From positions 1-29,805 of the forward strand of contig URHT01000024.1 of assembly GCA_900547745.1 (NCBI GenBank): 29,805 nt of DNA. Direction: 5' to 3'. Both the position numbers and the translations under genes were made by a program. The notes beneath the pieces are model-generated. The model was not told the DNA's origin and did not search any database. It saw only the letters and a program-made list of their open reading frames with translations. Below are positions 24,317 to 29,805 of the stretch, one piece after another (the stretch's first letter is position 1; each line of letters opens with the position of its first letter). The DNA is from an uncultured Eubacteriales bacterium. Its GTDB lineage: Bacteria > Bacillota > Clostridia > Oscillospirales > Oscillospiraceae.

Positions 24317-25746
24317 GAGAGCACCTCCTTGGTGCGGCCCGCCAGCAGACGGCTTTCGCCGCCGCCCTTGGTCAGCTCGGTCATGGGCACGCCCAGCTCC
24401 TGGTGGAGCAGCTCCAGCACACGGGGCGTGCAGAACCCGCCCTGACACCGGCCCATACCGGCCCGTACCCGCCGCTTCACACCATCCAGCGACCGGGCGC
24501 CCCGGCGGATGGCCTCCCGTATCTCGCCCTCCGTGATCTGCTCGCACCGGCAGACCACCGTGGCGTAGGCGGGCTCTTTTTCTATCAGCGCCTGCCGCGC
24601 CGCAAGGTCCATCTCCCGGGGGCGGGGGATGTCCCGCCGCTCCGGGATGAAGTCGTCCTTTTCCGCCGCGTCCAGCTTTTCCGCCGCCAGCTCCGCCAGA
24701 TACCGGCCGATGGCGGGGGCGGAGGACAGCCCCGGCGACTCAATGCCCACGGCCTCGAAAAAGCCGTCGGCGCTCTCGCCCACGATGAAGTCGTCGTCCC
24801 CGCCGGTCAGGTGGGCGCGAAGACCCGCGAAGCTGGTGATAACGTCCCGCATGGGCAGGCTCGGTACGCTGCGGGCCGCCGTCTCCGCCACACGGCGCAG
24901 ACCCGCCGCCGTGGTGGCGGTGCAGTCCTTTTCCTCCTGATCCACCGCCGTGGGGCCCACCAGCAGGTTGCCGTGGACGGTGGGGGACACCAGCACGCCC
25001 TTGCCCATGGCGGAGGGCAGCTGGAAGATGGTGTGCTGCACCAGCTCACCGTCCCGCCGGTCCAGCAGGCAGTACTCGCCGCGGCGGGGCACGATGGTCA
25101 GCTTCGTCCGGCACAGCTGGTTATGGAGCACATCTCCGTGGACGCCGGCGGCGGCGATGACCACCCGGCTCTCCAGTGTGCCGCGGTTCGTCTCCAGCAG
25201 GAAATGGCCGCCCTCCCGGCGGATGCGCCGTACCTCCGTGTCGAAGCGGAACTCACAGCCGTTGGCGGCGGCGTTCTCCGCCAGTGCGATGGTCATGCCG
25301 AAGGGGCAGATAATGGCGCTGGTGGGGGCGTACAGCGCGGCGGCGGCCTCCGGCGACACCCGGGGCTCCTGACGGCGCAGGGACGCCCGATCCAGCACGG
25401 TCAGGCCCTCCACGCCGTTCCGCTCACCGCGCCGCTTCAGCTCCTCCAGACGGGGGATGTCCGCTTCGTCGAAGCACAGCACCAGCGCGCCGCACCGGCG
25501 GTAGGGGAAGTCCAGCTCCAGGGACAGCGCCTCCATCATCCGGGAGCCGGCCACGTTGAACCGGGCCTTGGCAGAGCCGATGGGCGCGTCGAACCCGGCG
25601 TGGCAGATGGCGGAGTTGGCCTTGCTGGTGCCCACGCACACGTCCTCGCCCCGCTCCGCAAGACAGATGCGCAGGCGGTAGCGGCTGAGCCAGCGGGCCA
25701 CGGCGCAGCCCACCGCGCCGCCGCCTACAATCACGGCATCATACAT
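24313..25746 (-). CDS. glpA: FAD-dependent oxidoreductase with BFD-like [2Fe-2S] domain (anaerobic glycerol-3-phosphate dehydrogenase type)
   Basis: 477 residues from the ATG at 25746 (AGAGG upstream); the longer frame to 25815 runs into the promoter. N-terminal DAO-type FAD domain with VIVGGGAVGCAVARWL at 6-21, and family segments SKANSAICHAGFDA (41-54) and FAGLRAHLTGGDDDFIVGES in the middle. The C-terminal part carries C399, C401, C434 and C439 (CxC-x32-CxxxxC), the BFD-like [2Fe-2S] pattern. This matches GlpA-type glycerol-3-phosphate dehydrogenase, which oxidises glycerol 3-phosphate to DHAP. It is first in a three-gene operon with 4-bp overlaps. No glycerol kinase or facilitator gene is next to it, so the substrate is inferred. 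Confidence 0.85.
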   Translation of the reverse strand: MYDAVIVGGGAVGCAVARWLSRYRLRICLAERGEDVCVGTSKANSAICHAGFDAPIGSAKARFNVAGSRMMEALSLELDFPYRRCGALVLCFDEADIPRLEELKRRGERNGVEGLTVLDRASLRRQEPRVSPEAAAALYAPTSAIICPFGMTIALAENAAANGCEFRFDTEVRRIRREGGHFLLETNRGTLESRVVIAAAGVHGDVLHNQLCRTKLTIVPRRGEYCLLDRRDGELVQHTIFQLPSAMGKGVLVSPTVHGNLLVGPTAVDQEEKDCTATTAAGLRRVAETAARSVPSLPMRDVITSFAGLRAHLTGGDDDFIVGESADGFFEAVGIESPGLSSAPAIGRYLAELAAEKLDAAEKDDFIPERRDIPRPREMDLAARQALIEKEPAYATVVCRCEQITEGEIREAIRRGARSLDGVKRRVRAGMGRCQGGFCTPRVLELLHQELGVPMTELTKGGGESRLLAGRTKEVLS

Positions 25747-25805
25747 CGTAAAAACCTCTTTTCCAAAGGGCGGCAGACGCCGCCACAGTATGCATACAAC
25801 ATTAT

Positions 25806-25834
25806 AAAATAGCAATCGACGCGCGGCTTGTCAA
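25806..25834 (-). promoter_or_regulatory. Promoter of the FAD-oxidoreductase operon
   Basis: Minus strand TTGACA (plus 25829-25834), 17-bp spacer, TATTTT (plus 25806-25811); a TATAAT lies a few bases further but at a poor distance. Confidence 0.55.
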
Positions 25835-25857
25835 GTCGACAGGGGAAACGGAAAAAC

Positions 25858-25902
25858 TTAACACGGATTTAACAACTTCTTAGCGCCCGGATGTGCTACA
25901 AT
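25858..25902 (+). promoter_or_regulatory. Promoter and tandem TTAACA sites of the two-component operon
   Basis: Extended -10 TGCTACAAT (25894-25902). Upstream are TTAACA at 25858-25863 and 25869-25874, with a degenerate third copy (TTAGCG) at 25880-25885, exactly 11 bp apart. That is the spacing of OmpR/PhoP-family direct-repeat operators, which suggests autoregulation by the adjacent response regulator. Confidence 0.5.
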
Positions 25903-25935
25903 AGCGCCAGACATATAAAGAAAGGGGGCGGCGCC

Positions 25936-27063
25936 GTGGACGGGAAAGGCTATCTGGCCAAGCTCCGCAGCCAGAGCAAGCGGGAGCGGATCTTTGCCGG
26001 CATGGGCCTGACATGCTCCGGCCGGGATCTGGCCATCGCCTTCGGCTTGTATCTGGCGGCGGTGATGCTGTGCCTGTTCCTGCGGAACATCGACCTGCAC
26101 CAGGACACCACCTATGTGGCGGTGATCTTCCTGCTGGATGTGTTCCTGACGGCCTACTGGACGAACGGTTATGTGCTGGGCATCATCACCGCCGTGGCCG
26201 GGGTGTTCAGTGTGGACTACATCTTCACCTATCCCTACTGGCACATTAGCTTCACCCTTACCGGCTTCCCGCTGACGTTTCTGGTCATGATGACCATTTC
26301 CGTGCTGACGGCGGCCGTCACCAGCCGCGCCAAGCAGACGGAGGCCGTCCGCCGGGAGGCGGAGAAGGAGAAGATGTACGCCGATCTGCTGCGGGCCGTG
26401 TCCCACGACATCCGCACGCCGCTGACTGGCATTGTGGGCGCCACCAACGTCCTGCTGGAGCAGGATGTGGAGCTGACGCAGGAGCAGCGGCTCCAGCTGC
26501 TGCGCTCCACCAACGAGGACGCCCAGTGGCTCATCCGCATCGTGGAGAACCTGCTGTCCATCACACGCATCAACAACTCCGAGGAGGCCCGTGTGAAGAA
26601 GGCGCCGGAGGCGGCGGAGGAGGTCATCGGCAGCGCTGTGGCCAAGACCCACAAGCACTACCCGGACGTGGACGTGTACGTCTCCGTACCGGACGAGCTG
26701 ATGCTGGTGCCCATGGATCCGCTGCTTATCGAGCAGGTGCTGGTGAACCTCATGGAAAACGCTGTGATCCACGGCGGCACCAGCCGCATCGACATCACGC
26801 TGACGCAGCAGGGGGACAATGCCGTGTTCACCGTGGCCGACAACGGCAAGGGCATTCCCCTGCACCTTCTGGGCAAGCTATTTGACGGGGCGGCCCGCAG
26901 CGACCGCACCAGCGACGGTAAGCGCAGCATGGGCATCGGCCTGTCTGTGTGCCGCACGGTGGTGCACGCCCACGGCGGGACGATCCGGGGAGAGAATAAA
27001 AAAGACGGCGGCGCGTGCTTCACCGTGACGCTGCCCATGAAAGGAGACGACTATGAAGATTAA
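25936..27063 (+). CDS. KdpD-like sensor histidine kinase, lacking the N-terminal KdpD domain
   Basis: 375 residues from GTG at 25936, eight bases after AAAGGGGG; the upstream in-frame ATG (25891) overlaps the predicted -10 and is not used. Residues about 31-128 form a DUF4118-type membrane domain with four hydrophobic helices. A HisKA domain follows, with the phospho-accepting His157 in VSHDIRTPLTG. The HATPase domain has N box NLMENAVIHGG (271-281), G1 ADNGKGI (301-307) and G2 MGIGLSVCRTVV. Full KdpD is about 900 residues and has a cytosolic KdpD/USP half, absent here. Truncated forms of this type are common in Firmicutes and may sense potassium, c-di-AMP status or envelope signals; the input is unknown. 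It overlaps the response regulator gene by 11 bp. Confidence 0.9.
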   Translation: MDGKGYLAKLRSQSKRERIFAGMGLTCSGRDLAIAFGLYLAAVMLCLFLRNIDLHQDTTYVAVIFLLDVFLTAYWTNGYVLGIITAVAGVFSVDYIFTYPYWHISFTLTGFPLTFLVMMTISVLTAAVTSRAKQTEAVRREAEKEKMYADLLRAVSHDIRTPLTGIVGATNVLLEQDVELTQEQRLQLLRSTNEDAQWLIRIVENLLSITRINNSEEARVKKAPEAAEEVIGSAVAKTHKHYPDVDVYVSVPDELMLVPMDPLLIEQVLVNLMENAVIHGGTSRIDITLTQQGDNAVFTVADNGKGIPLHLLGKLFDGAARSDRTSDGKRSMGIGLSVCRTVVHAHGGTIRGENKKDGGACFTVTLPMKGDDYED

Positions 27064-27760
27064 AGACAAGGTACTGATCGTGGAGGATGAGCAGTCCATC
27101 AGCAACTTTATCTCCATGATCCTCACGGCCAACGGGTACGATACCATTATCGTCCGCAGCGGGGAGGAGGCACTGACCATGATCGCCTCCCACTGCCCGG
27201 ATCTGATCGTGCTGGATCTGGGCCTGCCGGACATGGACGGCATGGAGGTGCTGAAGTCTGTCCGCAAGTGGTCGAACCTGCCGGTGGTGGTGGTCTCCGC
27301 CCGCAACCATGAGCACGACAAGGTGGAGGCGCTGGACTACGGCGCCGACGATTATCTGGTGAAGCCCTTCGGCACCTCCGAGCTGCTGGCCCGCATCCGC
27401 ACGGCCATCCGCCACACCCGCACCACCCTGTCCAACACGCAGATCGCCCAGTCCGGCAAGTTCGTCACCGGCGACCTGACCATCGACTACGACAAGCATC
27501 AGGTGCTGATGAACGGCCAGAACGCCGGGCTCACCGTCAACGAGTATAAGATTGTGGCTCTGCTGGGCAAGTACGCCGGCAAGGTGCTGACCTACGACTT
27601 CATCATCCGGGAGCTGTGGGGCCCCAAGGCCAAGACGGACAACCAGATCCTCCGGGTGAACATGGCCAACATCCGCCGCAAGATCGAGCCGACCCCCGGC
27701 AACCCACAGTACATCTTCACCGAGGTGGGTGTAGGCTACCGCATGCGGGAGGGCGACTGA
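27053..27760 (+). CDS. OmpR/KdpE-family response regulator
   Basis: 235 residues. ATG at 27053 with AAAGGAG upstream, inside the end of the kinase gene. Receiver domain with acidic pair E11/D12, phospho-acceptor D55 (LIVLDLGLPDMDG) and K104 (VKPFG). The C-terminal winged-helix DNA-binding domain (about 135-232) has LTVNEYKIVALLGKYAGKVLTYDFIIRELWG and ends in GVGYRM, both typical of OmpR-type regulators and of KdpE. It is the cognate partner of the kinase. Its binding site may be the 11-bp-spaced TTAACA repeats in front of the kinase gene. No kdpFABC genes lie in the window, so its regulon is unknown. Confidence 0.93.
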   Translation: MKIKDKVLIVEDEQSISNFISMILTANGYDTIIVRSGEEALTMIASHCPDLIVLDLGLPDMDGMEVLKSVRKWSNLPVVVVSARNHEHDKVEALDYGADDYLVKPFGTSELLARIRTAIRHTRTTLSNTQIAQSGKFVTGDLTIDYDKHQVLMNGQNAGLTVNEYKIVALLGKYAGKVLTYDFIIRELWGPKAKTDNQILRVNMANIRRKIEPTPGNPQYIFTEVGVGYRMREGD

Positions 27761-27776
27761 GCCGTATACATATCCG

Positions 27777-27808
27777 ATAAAAACCGCCCCGAACGGGGCG
27801 GTTTTTAT
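27777..27808 (+). terminator. Terminator after the two-component operon
   Basis: ATAAAAACCGCCCC and its reverse complement around a GAAC loop; symmetrical and strong. Confidence 0.93.
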
Positions 27809-27925
27809 GCGCCGGGTGTTTCTTGAAAAGAAAATTGCCTTCGACACGCATCGACGCTTCACGGGCCTTTTATATGCGTAAAATAAAGGAAAATCAGCCA
27901 CTCGGCAAGCATGTGCTAAGAACCG

Positions 27926-27992
27926 CCCCGCCTTATTTACATCGATTTTTTCTCGCGGTAAGATACATATACGCCCGCTGGGTAAGGCGGGG
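27926..27992 (+). promoter_or_regulatory. Promoter of the NSS transporter inside a 10-bp inverted repeat
   Basis: TTTACA (27936-27941), 17-bp spacer, TAAGAT (27959-27964). The promoter is bracketed by CCCCGCCTTA (27926-27935) and TAAGGCGGGG (27983-27992), a perfect inverted repeat. The rest of 27809-28015 holds no gene that I can support. Confidence 0.5.
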
Positions 27993-28015
27993 GAAACTTG
28001 TAAGGAGAGAAAGCA

Positions 28016-29476
28016 ATGGAAGAAAGAAAAGGCTTCGGATCCAATTTCGGATTCCTGATGGCTGCGGTCGGCTCTGCGGTCGGCCTGGGCAACATCTGGG
28101 GCTTCCCCTACAAAATGGGGGCCAACGGCGGATTCACGTTCCTGCTGGTTTACATTTTCCTGGGCGTCACCTGCGGATTCATTGTCATGATCAGCGAGTT
28201 GGCCATGGGACGTAAGACCGGCAAGGGTGCGGTGGAGACGTATAAGATCCTCTCCAGGAAGTTCAAATGGATGGGCTGGCTGGGTATCGCCTCCGCCTTC
28301 TTCATTTTGTTCTTCTACTGCGCGCTGGGCGGCTACTGCATCAAGTACGTCGTGCTGAACGTGGGCGACCTGTTCAACGCGAGCTTCGGCTCCAACGTAT
28401 TTGCCGAGGCCGCGGCGGCCAGCGGCAGCTCCACCGGCGCGGCGGCGTGGGCGGCGCTGATCGCCAACCCCACGGAGGCCATCGTCTATGGCATGATCTT
28501 CGTGGCCCTGACCATGCTCATCGTCCTCGGCGGCGTGGGCGGCGGTATCGAGAAGGTCTGCTCCGTCGGTATGCCCGCCCTGTTCGTGGCCCTGTTGATC
28601 TGCATTATCCGCTCCTGCACCCTGCCCGGCGCCGTGAACGGCCTGAAGTATATGTTTATCCCCGGCTGGGCTGTGGCCAACGGCGTCATTGAGGAAGCGC
28701 CCAACCTGTTTCAGGTATTTGCCACTGCCGGCGGACAGATGTTCTTCTCCCTGTCGCTGGGCATGGGCGCCATGATCACCTACGGCTCCTATCTGGACAG
28801 GAAGGAGAACATCCAGAAGAACGGCCTGCTGATCGTGGTCATGGACTCCATGGTGGCCTTTATGGCGGCTTTGTGCGTGCTGCCCGGCCGTTTTGCCCTC
28901 GACCCCAACGGCGATCTGAGCGGCCCCGGCCTGCTGTTCGTCACCATGCAGAATGTGTTCAGCCGTATGGGCGGCGCAGGCCCCATCTTCGGCATCCTGT
29001 TCTACCTGCTGGTGGTGTTTGCCGCCATCTCCTCCTCCATCTCCCTGCTGGAGGTCATCGTGGCCCACTTTGTGGATAAGGCCCGGGACGCCGGCAAGGG
29101 CGACAAGCGCAAGAAGTACACCCTCATCGCCACCGTTGCCGTTTCCGCAGGCTGTATTCTGGTCTGCGCGGACGCGCTGGGCTCCACGGGCATCTCACCG
29201 GCGGATCTGCTGGGTATCACGGAACCTAAGACATGGGCCGCTGACTGGCTGGACTTCTGGGACTGCGTCTCGGAGGGCATTATGATGCCGCTGGGCGCAT
29301 TGCTGATGACCTTCATGGTGGCCTATGAGCTTGGTACGGAATTTGTCAAGAACGAGGTGGAGCAATGCGGCAACAAGTTCACCATGTACAAGTTCTACCG
29401 CTTCTGCATCAGGTATGTCGCGCCGCTGGGACTGTTGATGGTGCTGTACGGACAGGTCAAGTCCTTCTTCTTCTGA
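28016..29476 (+). CDS. Sodium-dependent transporter, NSS family
   Basis: 486 residues; GTAAGGAGAG upstream of the ATG at 28016. About eleven or twelve hydrophobic membrane segments in the LeuT-fold arrangement. The TM1 signature GSAVGLGNIWGFPYKMG (19-35) identifies the neurotransmitter:sodium symporter family, whose bacterial members co-import amino acids with sodium. Further family features are the TM6 region AGGQMFFSLSLGMGAMITYGSY and a conserved SSSISLLEV segment (TM8). At the position of the extracellular-gate Arg of LeuT (Arg30) this protein has Gly29, with Lys33 nearby, an oddity shared, as far as I recall, with some other Firmicutes transporters. Substrate is probably an amino acid or small amine, not determinable here. 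The gene is monocistronic between two terminators. Confidence 0.93.
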   Translation: MEERKGFGSNFGFLMAAVGSAVGLGNIWGFPYKMGANGGFTFLLVYIFLGVTCGFIVMISELAMGRKTGKGAVETYKILSRKFKWMGWLGIASAFFILFFYCALGGYCIKYVVLNVGDLFNASFGSNVFAEAAAASGSSTGAAAWAALIANPTEAIVYGMIFVALTMLIVLGGVGGGIEKVCSVGMPALFVALLICIIRSCTLPGAVNGLKYMFIPGWAVANGVIEEAPNLFQVFATAGGQMFFSLSLGMGAMITYGSYLDRKENIQKNGLLIVVMDSMVAFMAALCVLPGRFALDPNGDLSGPGLLFVTMQNVFSRMGGAGPIFGILFYLLVVFAAISSSISLLEVIVAHFVDKARDAGKGDKRKKYTLIATVAVSAGCILVCADALGSTGISPADLLGITEPKTWAADWLDFWDCVSEGIMMPLGALLMTFMVAYELGTEFVKNEVEQCGNKFTMYKFYRFCIRYVAPLGLLMVLYGQVKSFFF

Positions 29477-29481
29477 GCGTC

Positions 29482-29498
29482 TTAACAACGGCTTAACA
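29482..29498. repeat. Tandem TTAACA pair with 11-bp period
   Basis: TTAACA at 29482-29487 and 29493-29498, five bases apart, immediately after the transporter stop codon. Same hexamer and spacing as the pair in front of the kinase gene at 25858-25874. Confidence 0.6.
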
Positions 29499-29512
29499 AA
29501 ATACAAGCATAC

Positions 29513-29554
29513 ATAAAAAGGCCGCCGGAGCCGCCGCTCCGGCGGCCTTTTTAT
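29513..29554. terminator. Terminator of the NSS transporter gene
   Basis: 18-bp perfect arms (29513-29530 and 29537-29554) around a CCGCCG loop, A/T-rich outside and GC-rich inside. It could work in both directions. Confidence 0.93.
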
Positions 29555-29675
29555 GCCCGCGTTTCCGGGAAAATCCTGATTTACCAATACTTTCTGCGCC
29601 GCTGAAAAGTCACCTCCGACCCGTTGGGATCCATAAAGCCACCCGATTTTTTGTAAAAACGACGGAAAAGCGCGT

Positions 29676-29760
29676 TCACAATTTGTTAAAATAATCGAAT
29701 ATAACGTTAAGAGGTTGACAATATCTTAACGGGCGAGTATGATGAAAGAACAAATTGTGA
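29676..29760 (+). promoter_or_regulatory. Consensus promoter with two nested operator-like dyads
   Basis: TTGACA (29715-29720), 17-bp spacer, TATGAT (29738-29743). Outer dyad: TCACAATTTGTT (29676-29687) and AACAAATTGTGA (29749-29760), 12-bp perfect arms 61 bp apart. Inner dyad: CGTTAAGA (29705-29712) and TCTTAACG (29724-29731), 8-bp perfect arms spanning the -35. The arrangement suggests repression, possibly with looping, of the gene starting at 29778. The remainder of 29555-29675 holds no firm gene. Confidence 0.7.
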
Positions 29761-29777
29761 GGAGGTAAATCACACAC

Positions 29778-29805
29778 ATGGAAAAGAAAAGTACCAAAAT
29801 AGCGT
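29778..29805 (+). CDS. Start of a gene cut by the window end
   Basis: ATG at 29778 with GAGGAGGT upstream and a strong promoter. Only MEKKSTKIA is visible. A basic start like this could be the beginning of a signal peptide or membrane protein, but nothing more can be said. Confidence 0.6.

Noticed and set aside
27823..28215. 130-codon ORF ahead of and overlapping the transporter
   Set aside because: It runs through the transporter's promoter and into the transporter gene in another frame and lacks a ribosome-binding site.

Overview
The window looks like chromosome from a GC-rich, spore-forming member of the Clostridia, most likely a gut Oscillospirales/Oscillospiraceae-type bacterium (inferred). 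The evidence is strong AGGAGG ribosome-binding sites, sigma-A promoters with 17-bp spacers, a SpoIIE-type phosphatase, a MurT/GatD-like pair, several short lipoproteins and a huge secreted repeat protein. I see no phage genes, insertion sequence or CRISPR array.

Layout. 1-376: the end of a tRNA cluster (Met-CAT, truncated by the window edge, then Trp-CCA), two identical terminators and a small structured RNA element between them. 446-838: a sigma-A promoter and a GC-rich leader of about 360 nt with many hairpins. 839-9016: a 2,725-residue secreted protein of seven parallel-beta-helix-like modules, followed by a 34-residue peptide gene and a Cys-rich lipoprotein. 10205-12534 (minus): spoIIE-like phosphatase and a small membrane-tailed protein. 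12674-14568: a lipoprotein and glycerate kinase. 14602-15020 (minus): tRNA-Gly(CCC) and a second copy of the structured element. 15134-18240: D,D-carboxypeptidase, glucose-6-phosphate isomerase, and a small P-loop protein. 18292-22289 (minus): gatD-like, murT-like and mnmG. 22407-22607: a tiny self-contained transcription unit with a 25-codon ORF. 22701-25746 (minus): three overlapping genes resembling an anaerobic glycerol-3-phosphate dehydrogenase (FAD/BFD protein, FAD/NAD protein, DUF1667 protein). 25936-27760: KdpD/KdpE-like two-component system without kdpFABC in view. 28016-29476: an NSS-family sodium symporter. 29778-end: the start of another gene behind a strong promoter framed by two nested dyads.

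Most notable. (1) The segments after tRNA-Trp and tRNA-Gly share one three-stem RNA architecture (closing stem, AAACGA, 9-bp stem, 10-bp stem with GGG loop, GAGAGGAGA), with compensatory base changes in all three stems. The 5' strand of the closing stem overlaps sequence complementary to the 3' end of the neighbouring tRNA. I do not recognise this element, and it is my main candidate for an undescribed system. (2) The GatD-like subunit lacks both catalytic residues of the S. aureus enzyme. (3) Several very short genes and structured leaders are present that ordinary gene calling would miss.

All calls come from reading the sequence; no database search was possible.
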